A stretch of 64,000 nucleotides of DNA from Sphingomonas elodea ATCC 31461 (GCF_000226955.1 NZ_AGFU01000002.1:62001-126000); one strand, 5' to 3'. Positions 24,045-33,779 are shown, counted from the stretch's first letter. A program made the numbers and translations. The notes: generated from the sequence alone by a model not told the origin.

Positions 24045-25640
24045 ATGAGCACCGTATCCCCCGAACTCCGCGCAGCCGCGCTTGTCTCCAAGGCCTGGCC
24101 CTATGAAGAGGCGCGCAAGCTGCTCAAACGCTATCCCCAGATCGCAGAGGGTGGCGCGCCGGAGAAAGGCCATGTGCTGTTCGAGACCGGCTATGGCCCC
24201 TCGGGCCTGCCGCATATCGGCACGTTCAACGAAGTGCTGCGCACCACCATGGTCCGCCGCGCCTTCGAGAGCCTGTGCGACGTGCCCACCCGCCTGATCG
24301 CGTTCAGCGACGACATGGACGGCCTCCGCAAGGTGCCGGACAATGTGCCGAACCAGGACATGCTGCGCGAACATCTCGGCAAGCCGCTGACCCAGGTGCC
24401 CGATCCGTTCGAGAAGTACGAAAGCTTCGCGCACCACAACAATGCGCGGCTGCGCGAATTCCTCGACCAGTTCGGCTTCGAGTACGAGTTCGCCTCCTCC
24501 ACCGACTATTACACCGGCGGCCGCTTCGACGCGGCGCTGAAGAAGGTGCTGCGCCATTATTCCGGCATCATGGACGTGATGCTGCCGACGCTCCGTGCCG
24601 AGCGCCAGGCGACCTATTCGCCCGTCCTACCGATCAGCCCGAAATCGGGCATCGTGCTCCAGGTGCCGGTCGAGGTGGTCGATGCCGAGGCCGGCCTGAT
24701 CGCCTTCGAGGATGAGGGCGAGCGGATCGTCCAGTCGGTGCTCGGCGGCAAGGCCAAGCTCCAGTGGAAGGTCGACTGGGCGATGCGCTGGGTAGCACTC
24801 GACGTCGATTACGAGATGGCGGGCAAGGACCTGATCGATTCGGTCACCCAGTCGGGCAAGATCGCCCGCGTGCTCGGCGGCCGTCCGCCCGAGGGCTTCA
24901 ACTACGAGATGTTCCTCGACGAGAAGGGCGAGAAGATCTCCAAGTCCAAGGGCAACGGCCTCAGCCTCGAACAGTGGCTGACCTATGGCCCCGAGGAGAG
25001 CATCGCCTTCTACGCCTATCGCGAGCCGAAAAAGGCCAAGCAGCTGCACCTGGGCGTGATCCCGCGCGCGATCGACGAGTACTGGCAGTTCCGCGGCAAT
25101 TATGCCGGCCAGGCGGTCGAGCAGCGGCTGGGCAACCCGGTCCACCATATCCACAATGGCGAGCCGCCGGCGGAGACGCTGCCGGTAACCTTCGGGCTGC
25201 TGCTCAACCTGGTCGGCGTGATGGGCGAGGCGAGCAAGGCGCAGGTCTGGGGCTATCTGACGAATTATGTCCCCGATGCGAATCCGGAAACCTATCCGGC
25301 GCTCGACCGTCTGATCGGCTATGCGCTTGCCTATGCCCGCGATTTCGTTGCCCCGACGCTCAAGAAGCGCGCGCCCGCGGGCGTGGAGATCGAGGCGCTC
25401 CGGCGGCTCGACGCCGAGCTCGCGGCTCTGCCGGCGGATGCGACGGCAGAGGCGATCCAGGACCAGGTGTACGAGATCGGCAAGACCGGCGGCTTCGAGA
25501 ATCTGCGCGACTGGTTCAAGGCGCTGTACGAGACGCTGCTCGGCTCCGAGCAGGGGCCGCGCATGGGCAGCTTCATCGCGCTGTACGGCATCGATAATAG
25601 CCGCAAGCTGATCGCGGAGGCGCTGGCCAAGGTGGCCTAA
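24045..25640 (+). CDS. lysS: Lysyl-tRNA synthetase, class I
   Basis: A 531-residue class I LysRS, the archaeal-type enzyme that most bacteria replace by a class II enzyme. The HIGH motif appears as GPSGLPHIGTFNE and KMSKS as EKISKSKGNG. The C-terminal helical domain closes the protein. It charges tRNA-Lys. The ATG at 24045 follows GAGGCAGGG. Class I LysRS is known in alphaproteobacteria, so this is not transfer by itself. A large palindromic repeat follows the stop. Confidence 0.93.
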   Translation: MSTVSPELRAAALVSKAWPYEEARKLLKRYPQIAEGGAPEKGHVLFETGYGPSGLPHIGTFNEVLRTTMVRRAFESLCDVPTRLIAFSDDMDGLRKVPDNVPNQDMLREHLGKPLTQVPDPFEKYESFAHHNNARLREFLDQFGFEYEFASSTDYYTGGRFDAALKKVLRHYSGIMDVMLPTLRAERQATYSPVLPISPKSGIVLQVPVEVVDAEAGLIAFEDEGERIVQSVLGGKAKLQWKVDWAMRWVALDVDYEMAGKDLIDSVTQSGKIARVLGGRPPEGFNYEMFLDEKGEKISKSKGNGLSLEQWLTYGPEESIAFYAYREPKKAKQLHLGVIPRAIDEYWQFRGNYAGQAVEQRLGNPVHHIHNGEPPAETLPVTFGLLLNLVGVMGEASKAQVWGYLTNYVPDANPETYPALDRLIGYALAYARDFVAPTLKKRAPAGVEIEALRRLDAELAALPADATAEAIQDQVYEIGKTGGFENLRDWFKALYETLLGSEQGPRMGSFIALYGIDNSRKLIAEALAKVA

Positions 25641-25665
25641 GGGGCGGGCGGGAAACCTCTACCCC

Positions 25666-25759
25666 GTCATCCCGGCGAAAGCCGGGATCCATTCGCTTCT
25701 CCGTTCAAGCAAGAGCCGAGTCGTAGAGGGCAATGGATCCCGGCTTTCGCCGGGATGAC
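25666..25759. repeat. Dispersed long inverted repeat, family 1, copy a
   Basis: Two perfect 28-bp arms (25666-25693 and 25732-25759) flank a 38-nt centre. Each arm holds its own small palindrome CCCGGC-GAAA-GCCGGG. Related copies are at 35610-35704 and 45780-45874. This copy sits between lysS and nhaA. It resembles REP/BIME-type elements common in sphingomonad genomes. Confidence 0.85.
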
Positions 25760-25810
25760 GTAGATGGAGAACGTGGAATCGCGTTCTCGATGCCAATGAG
25801 GGAGAAGACC

Positions 25811-27073
25811 ATGCGACGCAGGATCCGGAATATCCGTTCGGCGACGCGCGCCTTCCTCCATGGCGAGGCGGCGGGGGGAATCGCCCTGATCGCCGCCGCG
25901 GCGCTGGCGATGCTCGCGGCGAACCTGCCCGGCGTCTCCGAGACCTATTTCCACACGCTGCATCGGGAAACCGGGCCGGTGATCGCCCCGATATACGGGC
26001 CGATGACCGTGCATCTGTGGATCAACGACGGGCTGATGGCGGTGTTCTTCCTGCTCGTCGGGCTGGAGATCAAGCGCGAGTTCGTCGACGGCCGGCTGGC
26101 GAGCTGGGAACGCCGCCGCCTGCCGGTGATCGCCGCCGCCGCCGGCATGGCGGTGCCGGCGCTGATCTACCTGCTGATCGCCGGGCGCACGCCGGGCGTG
26201 GCCGCGGGCTGGGCGATCCCCGCCGCCACCGACATCGCCTTCGCGATCGGTGTGCTGGCCATCCTGGGCAGCCGCGCGCCGGCCGCGCTCAAGCTGTTCC
26301 TGACGACGGTGGCGATCGTCGACGACATGGGTGCGGTGGCGATCATCGCGGTCGCGTACACCGCGCATATCGACCTGCTGGCGCTGGGCGGCGCGGGCGT
26401 GGTGCTGGGCGCGATGATCGCCTGCAACCGGCTGGGGGTGCGCAACCTCGCCGTCTATCTCGCGTTGGCGGTGGTGCTGTGGGCGCTGGTGTTCCAGTCC
26501 GGTGTGCATGCCACCATCGCGGGCGTGGCCGCGGCGATGACCATCCCGCTGGTAAAGTCGCCGGCCGCGCCCGATGCGGTGGATTCGCCGCTCCACAAGC
26601 TGGAGCATGCGCTGCACCCCTGGTCGGCGTTCCTGATCGTGCCGCTGTTCGGCTTCGCCAATGCCGGGGTGTCGTTCGAGGGGCTGTCGCCGTCGATCCT
26701 GCTGGAGCCGCTGCCACTGGGTATCGCCGCGGGCCTGTTCCTCGGCAAGCAGCTCGGCATCTTCGGCAGCATCTGGCTGGCGGTGAAGACCGGCATCGCC
26801 AAGCGGCCGGGCAATGCCGGCTGGCGGCAGATCTACGGCGTCTCGCTGCTCGCCGGCATCGGCTTCACGATGAGCCTGTTCATCGGCGGCCTCGCCTTTC
26901 CCGGCAACGAACTGCTGGTCGACGAGGTGAAGATCGGCGTGCTGGTCGGTTCGATCGTGTCGGCGGTGGCGGGTTACGCGGTCCTGCGGTCCGCCAGCAC
27001 GGCCAGCCCCAGGATCGCCAAGCCGCCCAGCGCCAGCAGCGCGCCGACCCAGCCGGTCGACGTCCAGCCGTAA
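25811..27073 (+). CDS. nhaA: Na+/H+ antiporter NhaA
   Basis: A 420-residue NhaA with about twelve helices and the motifs GLMAVFFLLVGLEIKREFVDG, IPAATDIAFAIGVLA (the unwound helix), VAIVDDMGAVAIIA (the two ion-binding aspartates) and FGFANAGV. It exchanges sodium for protons. The ATG at 25811 follows GGGAGAAG. About 30 residues after VAGYAVLR have no NhaA counterpart and lie antisense to the end of the MFS gene, a 100-nt convergent overlap. Confidence 0.93.
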   Translation: MRRRIRNIRSATRAFLHGEAAGGIALIAAAALAMLAANLPGVSETYFHTLHRETGPVIAPIYGPMTVHLWINDGLMAVFFLLVGLEIKREFVDGRLASWERRRLPVIAAAAGMAVPALIYLLIAGRTPGVAAGWAIPAATDIAFAIGVLAILGSRAPAALKLFLTTVAIVDDMGAVAIIAVAYTAHIDLLALGGAGVVLGAMIACNRLGVRNLAVYLALAVVLWALVFQSGVHATIAGVAAAMTIPLVKSPAAPDAVDSPLHKLEHALHPWSAFLIVPLFGFANAGVSFEGLSPSILLEPLPLGIAAGLFLGKQLGIFGSIWLAVKTGIAKRPGNAGWRQIYGVSLLAGIGFTMSLFIGGLAFPGNELLVDEVKIGVLVGSIVSAVAGYAVLRSASTASPRIAKPPSASSAPTQPVDVQP

Positions 27074-28155
27074 CCGGCGGCGATCGCCAGGCCGCCCAGC
27101 CAGGGGCCGAGCGCGTTGGCGGTGTTGAACGCCGAGTGGTTGAGCGCGGCGGCCAGCGCCTGCGCGTCGCCCGCCACGTCCATCAGCCGGGTCTGCAATA
27201 CCGGGCCCAGCGCGCCGGCAAAGCCGATCGCGAACACGTCGATCGAAACCCAAAGCAGCGAATGCGCCGCCAGCGGATAGAGCGCGAGCGCGGCGGCGCT
27301 GGCGATCAGCAGCGCCGCCCCGGTCGGCATCAGCGCGCGATCGGCGAAGCGGGGCACCACGATGTTGCCCGCGATCATTCCCATGCCGAAGATCGCCAGC
27401 ACCAGCGGCACCGCCCAGGGCGGGGTGCCGGTGACGTGCATCAGCGTCGAGGCGACATAGGTATAGACGCAGAAAAGCCCGCCAAAGCCGATCGCGCTGA
27501 CGCCCAGCGTCAGCCACACCTGGCCGTTCGCCAGCGCGCTGAGCTCGCGCAGGGGACTGGCGCCCTGCTCGGGCTTGTCCCTGGGGGCCAGCCAGACGAC
27601 CAGCGCCACCGTGAGCAGCGCCAGCGCCGCGACCACCGCAAAGCCCCAGCGCCAGCCGACCGCCTGGCCCAGCCAGTTGGCCGCCGGCACGCCCAGCACG
27701 GTGGAGACCGCGAGACCCAGCATCACGCGGCCGACCGCCTGCGAGCGCTGGCCGGTGGGCACCAGCGACGCCGCCACGAGCGCCGCGATGCCGAAATAGG
27801 CGCCGTGGGGCAGGCCGCTGAGGAACCGGAACAGCAGCATCCAGTGATAGGTGGGGGCCAGCGCGCTCAGCGCATTGAACAGCGCGAAACTTGCCATCAG
27901 CGCGATCAGCAGCGTGCGCCGCGACCATTTCGCCGCCGCCACCGCCAGCAGCGGGGCACCCACCACCACGCCCAGCGCATAGGCGCTGATCACATGGCCG
28001 GCGGTGGGTTCGTCGATGCCGAGCCCCCTGGAGAAATAGGGGACGAGGCTCATCGTCGCGAATTCGGTGGTACCGATCGCGAACCCGCCCATGGCGAGCG
28101 CGAAATGGACCAGCCCGGGCGAGCGGGCGGCGGAACGGGGGAGGGGGGCGTGCAC
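26974..28155 (-). CDS. MFS transporter (DHA1 family efflux permease)
   Basis: A protein of about 393 residues with twelve helices, opening with FALAMGGFAIGTTEFATMSLVPYF and carrying RFLSGLPHGAYFGIAALVAASLV, the signature of the AraJ/YdhP-like arabinose-efflux subgroup. It probably exports drugs or sugars. The GTG at 28155 is chosen; the frame stays open to a TTG at 28227 but without a ribosome binding site. It converges on and overlaps nhaA. Confidence 0.85.
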   Translation of the reverse strand: MHAPLPRSAARSPGLVHFALAMGGFAIGTTEFATMSLVPYFSRGLGIDEPTAGHVISAYALGVVVGAPLLAVAAAKWSRRTLLIALMASFALFNALSALAPTYHWMLLFRFLSGLPHGAYFGIAALVAASLVPTGQRSQAVGRVMLGLAVSTVLGVPAANWLGQAVGWRWGFAVVAALALLTVALVVWLAPRDKPEQGASPLRELSALANGQVWLTLGVSAIGFGGLFCVYTYVASTLMHVTGTPPWAVPLVLAIFGMGMIAGNIVVPRFADRALMPTGAALLIASAAALALYPLAAHSLLWVSIDVFAIGFAGALGPVLQTRLMDVAGDAQALAAALNHSAFNTANALGPWLGGLAIAAGYGWTSTGWVGALLALGGLAILGLAVLADRRTA

Positions 28156-28233
28156 GCAGCGCAAATGGGTTTGCTGCAGTGCAGCGTCAACATCGCTTGG
28201 TTGCAACCGCCACTGTGCCGCCTGCAAGCGCCA

Positions 28234-29301
28234 TCAGGGAATTGCGGGTTCCGCCTGCTTGGGCCGGTCCAGGATCCGGGTGAACACCGCCTGTCCCAGC
28301 GCGGCGACGAGCGGGCCGATCAGCAGCCCGTCGAACCCGAACGCCTCGACACCGCCGAGGGTGGAGAGCAGCACGATGAAATCGGGCATCTTCGTCTCCG
28401 AGCCGATCAGCATCGGCCGCAGGATGTTGTCGACCATGCCGATCACGAACAGGCCGCACAGGACGAGGATGACGCCCTGGACCGCCTGGCCGGTGGCGAA
28501 CAGGTAGAGCGACACCGGCACCCAGACGAGACCCGTTCCGACCGCCGGCAGCAGCGCGGCGACCGCCATGACGATGCCGAGCAGCAGCCAGCTCTGCACG
28601 CCGAGCAGCGCCAGCACGACCGCGCCGACCGCGCCCTGCGCCAGCGCGACGAGGATGCCGCCTTTCACCGTCGCGCGCACGACGGTGACGAAGGTGGACC
28701 CGATCAGCGCCTGATATCCCGCATCGATCGGCGCCAGCACGGCGAAGCGCCGGGCGATCTTCTCGCCGTCGCGCAGGAAGAAGAAGCCGAGATAGAGGAT
28801 CACGGTGAGCGACAGCAGCAGGTTCAGCACCCCGCCGCCCAGCGCCAGCGCCTGGTTCGCGAAACCGGGGATGCCGCGGCCCAGGGCCGCCACCAGCTTC
28901 GACTGGATCGTTTCGAAATCACCCAGCCCGGCGCGCGCGAGCAGGCCGCGGATGCTTTCGGGCAGGTGTGCGACGGTGGTTTCCAGCGATGCGGCGGGGT
29001 TGAAGCGACCGCTCGTCAGGCTCTGCGTCAGCGCGGTCACCTGGTCGATCGCGACCACGATCAGCAGCGCCATCGGCAGCATCAGCGTGACCGACATCGC
29101 GGCGAGGGCGATCAACGCCGCGCGATTTTCCTGCCCCGGATGGCGGCGAAGATACCAGCGCTTGACCGGCAGGAAAAGCAAGGTGCCGACGATGCTCCAC
29201 AGGATCTCGTCGAGAAAGGGCAGGAAGACGCGCAGGCACAGCACCGCCAGCCCCACCGCTACCGCCGGCAGCGCCATCGATCGTACCCAGTTCGTCGTCA
29301 C
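28234..29301 (-). CDS. AI-2E family (PerM-like) membrane transporter
   Basis: A 355-residue protein with two N-terminal helices, a long soluble helical stretch (about 90-150), a group of helices, and the C-terminal family motif PAVGTGLVWVPVSLYLFATG...DNILRPMLIGS. The family is named for export of autoinducer-2 but many members move other substrates or act in sodium/proton exchange. The GTG start at 29301 has GAGGGGAG upstream. It is followed by the MFS gene on the same strand. Confidence 0.88.
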   Translation of the reverse strand: MTTNWVRSMALPAVAVGLAVLCLRVFLPFLDEILWSIVGTLLFLPVKRWYLRRHPGQENRAALIALAAMSVTLMLPMALLIVVAIDQVTALTQSLTSGRFNPAASLETTVAHLPESIRGLLARAGLGDFETIQSKLVAALGRGIPGFANQALALGGGVLNLLLSLTVILYLGFFFLRDGEKIARRFAVLAPIDAGYQALIGSTFVTVVRATVKGGILVALAQGAVGAVVLALLGVQSWLLLGIVMAVAALLPAVGTGLVWVPVSLYLFATGQAVQGVILVLCGLFVIGMVDNILRPMLIGSETKMPDFIVLLSTLGGVEAFGFDGLLIGPLVAALGQAVFTRILDRPKQAEPAIP

Positions 29302-29416
29302 CGCCTTGCTCCCCTCGTCCGCAGCGTCGGCTCCGGCCTAGCGGGCGCGCTACCCCTTCGTCCAGCGGCTGCCCGCCGGCTTGCCCCGGCCGGATTTGCC
29401 GTTACACCTGCGCGGC

Positions 29417-29992
29417 GTGTCTTCTCCGCTCCCCATCGTCGGCGACCGCGCGCGCGAACGGCTCGTCCAGGCGCTTTCGGCCGTGGCGGGCGGGGACCGC
29501 AGGGCGCTGAAAACCGTCTATGATCTGACAGCGGCGAAGCTGATGGGCGTCTGTCTCCGTATCTGCCAGGACCGCGAGGCCGCAGAGGATGTGATGCAGG
29601 ACGTGTATCTGAAGGTGTGGGACCGGGCAGGGCGCTTCGATGCGTCGCGCGCGAGCCCTATCACCTGGCTGTGCACGATCGCCCGCAATACCGCGATCGA
29701 CTGGCGCCGCGCCCGCGGGCTGGGCGAGACCGCGCCGGTCGAGGCGGCGTTCGAGCTGCCCGATGGCCGTCCCTCGGCGGATGCCCTGCTGGAGGCGGGC
29801 GAGACGCGGGCGCGGATCTTCGAGTGCCTCGAGGCGCTCGAGGAAAAGCCGCGCGGGGCGATCCGCGCCGCCTTCTTCCAGGGGCGCACCTATCCCGAAC
29901 TTGCCGCCGACGCGGCGGTCCCGCTGGGCACGATGAAGAGCTGGATCCGGCGCGGGCTGCTGCAATTGCGGGGGTGCCTCGGCGATGGCTGA
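29417..29992 (+). CDS. ECF RNA polymerase sigma factor
   Basis: About 191 residues. Region 2 (YDLTAAKLMGVCLRICQDREAAEDVMQDVYLKVWDRAGRFD ... SPITWLCTIARNTAIDW) binds core and the -10 box; region 4 (YPELAADAAVPLGTMKSWIRRGLLQLR) binds the -35 box. It belongs to the SigK/RpoE-like ECF group paired with RskA/ChrR-type regulators. The anti-sigma gene overlaps it by eight nt. The start is not marked by a good ribosome binding site; GTG 29417 is preferred over TTG 29381. Confidence 0.88.
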   Translation: MSSPLPIVGDRARERLVQALSAVAGGDRRALKTVYDLTAAKLMGVCLRICQDREAAEDVMQDVYLKVWDRAGRFDASRASPITWLCTIARNTAIDWRRARGLGETAPVEAAFELPDGRPSADALLEAGETRARIFECLEALEEKPRGAIRAAFFQGRTYPELAADAAVPLGTMKSWIRRGLLQLRGCLGDG

Positions 29993-30701
29993 GCCGCTCT
30001 GTCCCGACGAAGAGGACATCGCGCTGGCGGCCGAGCTGGCATTGGGGCTGCTCGACGGCGCCGAACTGGCCGCTGCCCGTCGCCGCCAATTGGCGGACCC
30101 TGGCTTTGCGGCCGAAGTCGAGCGCTGGGCGCTCGACCTCGGGCCGCTCGCGCTCGGCGCAGTCGACGTGCCCGCACCCACCGGGTTGTGGCAGCGGATC
30201 GACGCGCGTCTGCCGGCGGGCGATCCCGGCGTCGTGGTGACGCTGCGGCGCTGGCGCGCAACCGCGATCGCCGCCAGCGCGGCGGCGGCGGTGCTGCTCG
30301 CGATTCTGCTGTTGCGGCCGGTGCCGATCCCGGTGGTGCTGCCGCCGGAGCCGGGCGTGACCGCGCCGCAGCCGGTGGCGATCGCGCAGATTACCGGTAC
30401 CGAGGGGGCAGCCTTCGTCGCGCGCTATGATGCGGGGCAGGGGATGCTCCATGTCCGGACCGACAGCATGCCGGCCAGCCGTCGCGCGCCCGAACTGTGG
30501 GTGATTCCTGCGGGCGGCAAGCCCGTGTCGCTGGGGCTGGTCGCCGTTCGCGGCGGGCGGGACATGGCGGTGGCCCCGGCCAACCGCGCCCTGATGGCGG
30601 AAGGCGCCACGCTCGCGGTCACGATGGAGGATGCGGCCACCGCACCCCATGCGGGCCCCAGCGGGCCGCCGGTCGCGGCAGGAAAAATCACGATTCTTTA
30701 A
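29985..30701 (+). CDS. Anti-sigma factor (RskA family)
   Basis: A 238-residue protein: a helical cytoplasmic sigma-binding part (about 1-85, with LALGLLDGAELAAARRRQLADP), one transmembrane helix (about 92-112, AIAASAAAAVLLAILLL), and a periplasmic RskA-like domain ending in SGPPVAAGKITIL. It should hold the ECF factor at the membrane until a signal releases it. The 8-nt overlap with the sigma gene keeps the two in balance. Confidence 0.88.
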   Translation: MAEPLCPDEEDIALAAELALGLLDGAELAAARRRQLADPGFAAEVERWALDLGPLALGAVDVPAPTGLWQRIDARLPAGDPGVVVTLRRWRATAIAASAAAAVLLAILLLRPVPIPVVLPPEPGVTAPQPVAIAQITGTEGAAFVARYDAGQGMLHVRTDSMPASRRAPELWVIPAGGKPVSLGLVAVRGGRDMAVAPANRALMAEGATLAVTMEDAATAPHAGPSGPPVAAGKITIL

Positions 30702-30785
30702 GGCCGGCCGCATCCGGGGCACCTTTCGCCCCGTAGCTCCGTCGCGTCTCCGCAAGAGGGGTGCGTAGCAAGAGGAAGCTAGAAG

Positions 30786-31349
30786 ATGCGCAAGTCCCGT
30801 CTCGCCTCGGTTACCGGAATCGTCGGTGCCGCGCTGCTCGCCACCGGCGCGGTTGCCGCCGTGCAGAAGTTTCCGATGGTCGGCGGTGCCGCCATGTATC
30901 CGACGAAGAACATCGTCGAGAACGCGGTGCATTCGAAGGATCATACCACGCTGGTTGCCGCCGTGAAGGCCGCCGGGCTGGTCGACACGCTCTCGGGCAC
31001 GGGGCCGTTTACCGTCTTCGCGCCGACCAACGCCGCCTTTGCCAAGCTGCCCGCCGGCACCGTCGACACGCTGGTGAAGCCGGAGAACAAGGCGACGCTC
31101 ACCAAGATCCTCACCTATCACGTCGTCGCCGGCAAGCTGAGCGCGGCGCAGATCGCAGCCAATGCCAAGGCGCATGGCGGCAAGGCGACGCTCACCACCG
31201 TGCAGGGGGAGCCGATCACCATCATGAAGGGCCCCAAGGGCGGCTGGATGATCCAGGATGCCAAGGGCGGCAAGGCGAAGATCACGATCGCCGACGTCAA
31301 CCAGTCCAACGGCGTGATTCACGTGATCGACAGCGTCCTCATGCCCTGA
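30786..31349 (+). CDS. Secreted fasciclin (FAS1) domain protein
   Basis: A 187-residue protein with a signal peptide (about 1-25, ending TGAVAA) and one FAS1 domain: NIVENAVHSKDHTTLVAAVKAAGLVDTLSGTGPFTVFAPTNAAFAKL, ILTYHVVAGKLSA and ADVNQSNGVIHVIDSVLMP. FAS1 domains mediate adhesion. It lies 84 nt after the anti-sigma gene with AGAGGAAGC before the start, and is a probable target or third member of the sigma cassette. Confidence 0.92.
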   Translation: MRKSRLASVTGIVGAALLATGAVAAVQKFPMVGGAAMYPTKNIVENAVHSKDHTTLVAAVKAAGLVDTLSGTGPFTVFAPTNAAFAKLPAGTVDTLVKPENKATLTKILTYHVVAGKLSAAQIAANAKAHGGKATLTTVQGEPITIMKGPKGGWMIQDAKGGKAKITIADVNQSNGVIHVIDSVLMP

Positions 31350-31392
31350 CGCCGTCGATAGGCCTCGCGCTATCCCCATTGGGCGAGGCCTG

Positions 31393-31430
31393 GCCCGCCG
31401 GCGACCCTCCTTGCCGGCGGGCCTTTCCTT
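31393..31430 (+). terminator. Rho-independent terminator of the fasciclin gene
   Basis: GCCCGCCGGC (31393-31402) pairs perfectly with GCCGGCGGGC (31413-31422), followed by CTTTCCTTTC. It also lies at the 3' end of the convergent PhyH gene. Confidence 0.78.
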
Positions 31431-32093
31431 TCAGAGGCCCAGCCATTCCAGACCCGCCGGCAGCACGGCGCCGGTAAAATCGACCTGCAGCACGCGGCGA
31501 TGCCCCTTCGCGTCGCTCGCCGCCGAGGCATGCAGGATGGGGGTGCTGTACATCCAGATATCGCCCGCATCCGCCAGACATGCAGCCGTCCCGCAGCGCG
31601 CGACGGCAGCGGCGATCCCGGCTTCCGGCACGCGCCCCAGCCGGTGCGAGCCGGGGGCGATCAGCAGCGGTGCATTGTCCGCCGGCACCGCATCGAGGTG
31701 GATGCGCAGCGTGACCATCGCCTCGAACAGCGCGAAGGGCGGCTCGACATGGCGCAGCCCCTGCTTGGTCGACCAGGGGCCATAGCCGGGCACGTCCACC
31801 CGCTCCCGCACGGCAATGGTGCGGTCCTGGTGCCAGCCGAGCGCCCAGTTGGTCGCGGCGCTCTTGTCGAACAATATGGCACGCACCGGCCGGGCGGCGG
31901 GGCCCAGCCGCTCGGCGGGCGCAGCCCCAAGCGCGTCGGCCGCCAGCAACTCGGCCAGCCCCTCCACTCCGTGCAGCCGCAGCCCGGCCTTGTCCGCCGG
32001 CAGCGCCGCGACCAGCGCGCGCAGGCGGTCAAGAAAAGGGGCGGCCGCACCGGCAAGGTGCGCCGCCCCATCGCGTTCGAGATCGAGCGTCAC
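31431..32093 (-). CDS. Phytanoyl-CoA dioxygenase (PhyH) family protein
   Basis: A 220-residue Fe(II)/2-oxoglutarate-dependent oxygenase. The HxD pair is in [11 protein letters not shown], the distal histidine in STPILHAS, and the 2-oxoglutarate arginine in HRRVLQVDF. It hydroxylates an unknown small molecule or lipid. The GTG start lies just past the etfA stop on the same strand, so it could be co-transcribed from a point further upstream or have its own promoter. Confidence 0.82.
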   Translation of the reverse strand: MTLDLERDGAAHLAGAAAPFLDRLRALVAALPADKAGLRLHGVEGLAELLAADALGAAPAERLGPAARPVRAILFDKSAATNWALGWHQDRTIAVRERVDVPGYGPWSTKQGLRHVEPPFALFEAMVTLRIHLDAVPADNAPLLIAPGSHRLGRVPEAGIAAAVARCGTAACLADAGDIWMYSTPILHASAASDAKGHRRVLQVDFTGAVLPAGLEWLGL

Positions 32094-32100
32094 GCGGGGC

Positions 32101-33030
32101 TCAGAGCTTTTCCGTCAGCTCCGGGACGACGGTGAACAGGTCGCCGACCAGGCCGATGTCCGCCACCTGGAAGATGGGGGCGTCCTCGTCCTTGTTGATC
32201 GCGACGATCGTCTTCGAATCCTTCATGCCGGCGAGGTGCTGGATCGCACCCGAAATGCCGACCGCGACATAGACCTGCGGCGCCACGATCTTGCCGGTCT
32301 GGCCGACCTGATAGTCGTTCGGCGCATAGCCCGCATCGACCGCCGCGCGGCTGGCGCCGACCGCGGCGCCGAGCTTGTCGGCCAGCGGATCGATCAGCGC
32401 GTGGAACTGCTCCTGCGAGCCGAGCGCGCGGCCGCCCGAGACGATCACCTTGGCGCTGGTCAGCTCCGGACGCTCCGAGGCGGCGATCTCGGCGCCGACG
32501 AAGGTCGAGAGACCCGTGTCGCCCGCAACTGCGACGGCTTCCACCGTGCCGCTGCCGCCGGTCGCCGCCGCCTTGTCGAACGCGGTGCCGCGCACGGTGA
32601 GGACCAGCTTCTTGTCGCTGGTCTGCACGGTGGCGATCGCGTTGCCGGCATAGATCGGCCGGGTGAAGGTGTCCGCACCCTCGACCGAGAGGATGTCCGA
32701 GATCTGCATCACGTCGAGCGCGGCGGCGACGCGCGGCGCAACGTTCTTGCCCGTGGTGGTCGCCGGGAACAGCACCGCGTCATGATCGCCCATCAGCTGG
32801 ACGATCAGCGGCGCGACATTCTCGGCGAGGAAATGCGCGTACGCCGCGTCGTCGGCGACATGGACCTTGCCGACGCCGGCGATCTGCGCTGCGGCCTCCG
32901 CCACGCCCGAAACGCCCTTGCCGGCGACCAGCAGATGCACCTCACCCAGCTTCGCAGCGGCGGTGAAGGTGGAGAGCGTCGCGTCCTTGACGCTCTGATT
33001 GTCGTGTTCGACCCAAACCAGCGTCTTCAT
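32101..33030 (-). CDS. etfA: Electron transfer flavoprotein subunit alpha
   Basis: A 309-residue subunit. The N-terminal half ([19 protein letters not shown]) is the shared ETF fold; the C-terminal FAD domain has the signature [39 protein letters not shown]. With EtfB it carries electrons from acyl-CoA dehydrogenases to ETF-ubiquinone oxidoreductase. The ATG shares one nt with the etfB stop. Confidence 0.96.
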   Translation of the reverse strand: MKTLVWVEHDNQSVKDATLSTFTAAAKLGEVHLLVAGKGVSGVAEAAAQIAGVGKVHVADDAAYAHFLAENVAPLIVQLMGDHDAVLFPATTTGKNVAPRVAAALDVMQISDILSVEGADTFTRPIYAGNAIATVQTSDKKLVLTVRGTAFDKAAATGGSGTVEAVAVAGDTGLSTFVGAEIAASERPELTSAKVIVSGGRALGSQEQFHALIDPLADKLGAAVGASRAAVDAGYAPNDYQVGQTGKIVAPQVYVAVGISGAIQHLAGMKDSKTIVAINKDEDAPIFQVADIGLVGDLFTVVPELTEKL

Positions 33031-33779
33031 CACGCGACTCCCATGCCCTTGAGCTTCTCGACCAGCTCGTCGACCGAGCCCACCTTGATGCCGGCCTGGC
33101 GCTTGGCCGGCTCGACCACCTTCAGCGTCGTGAGGCGCGGGGTGATGTCGACGCCGTACTCCGCCACGGTCTTCTTCGCGACCGGCTTGGTCTTCGCCTT
33201 CATGATGTTCGGCAGCGTCGCATAGCGCGGCTCGTTGAGGCGGAGATCGGTGGTGACGATCGCCGGCAGCTTGAGGTCAACGGTCTCCAGCCCGCCGTCG
33301 ATCTCGCGCGTCACATGCACGCGGTCCCCGGCGATCTCGACCTTCGAGGCGAAGGTGCCCTGCGCCCAGCCGAGCAGCGCCGCCAGCATTTGGCCGGTCT
33401 GGTTCGAATCGTCGTCGATCGCCTGCTTGCCGAGGATGATCAGGCCGGGCTGCTCCTCTTCCGCCACCTTGGCGAGCAGCTTGGCCACCGCCAGCGGCTC
33501 CACCGTCTCGTCGGTCTGGATCAGGATGCCGCGATCGGCGCCCATGGCGCGCGCGGTGAGCAGCACATCGGTTTCCGCCTTGGCGACCCCGATGGTGACG
33601 ACGACGATCTCGGTCGCCGCGCCCTTTTCCTTGAGCCGGACCGCTTCCTCGATCGCGATCTCGTCGAAGGGGTTCATGCTCATCTTGACGTTCGCCAGAT
33701 CGACGCCCGTCCCGTCCGCTTTGACGCGGGGCTTCACGTTGTAATCAAGCACGCGCTTGACCGGTACCAAGACCTTCAT
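33030..33779 (-). CDS. etfB: Electron transfer flavoprotein subunit beta
   Basis: A 249-residue subunit with [19 protein letters not shown] at the start, the AMP site and the recognition loop region ([37 protein letters not shown]). It is first in the etfBA pair, with CAGGAAGG before the ATG. A LiuR-like palindrome lies about 50 nt upstream of the start. Confidence 0.96.
   Translation of the reverse strand: MKVLVPVKRVLDYNVKPRVKADGTGVDLANVKMSMNPFDEIAIEEAVRLKEKGAATEIVVVTIGVAKAETDVLLTARAMGADRGILIQTDETVEPLAVAKLLAKVAEEEQPGLIILGKQAIDDDSNQTGQMLAALLGWAQGTFASKVEIAGDRVHVTREIDGGLETVDLKLPAIVTTDLRLNEPRYATLPNIMKAKTKPVAKKTVAEYGVDITPRLTTLKVVEPAKRQAGIKVGSVDELVEKLKGMGVA

Noticed and set aside
25666-25759. Repeat considered as a CRISPR array
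   Set aside because: There are only two inverted arms per site, not direct repeats with regular spacers, and no cas genes.
26017-29523. Very long plus-strand frame (over 1,100 codons) spanning nhaA and the genes after it
   Set aside because: It runs in another frame through nhaA and antisense through the MFS and AI-2E genes, all of which have recognisable families; the translation is low-complexity.
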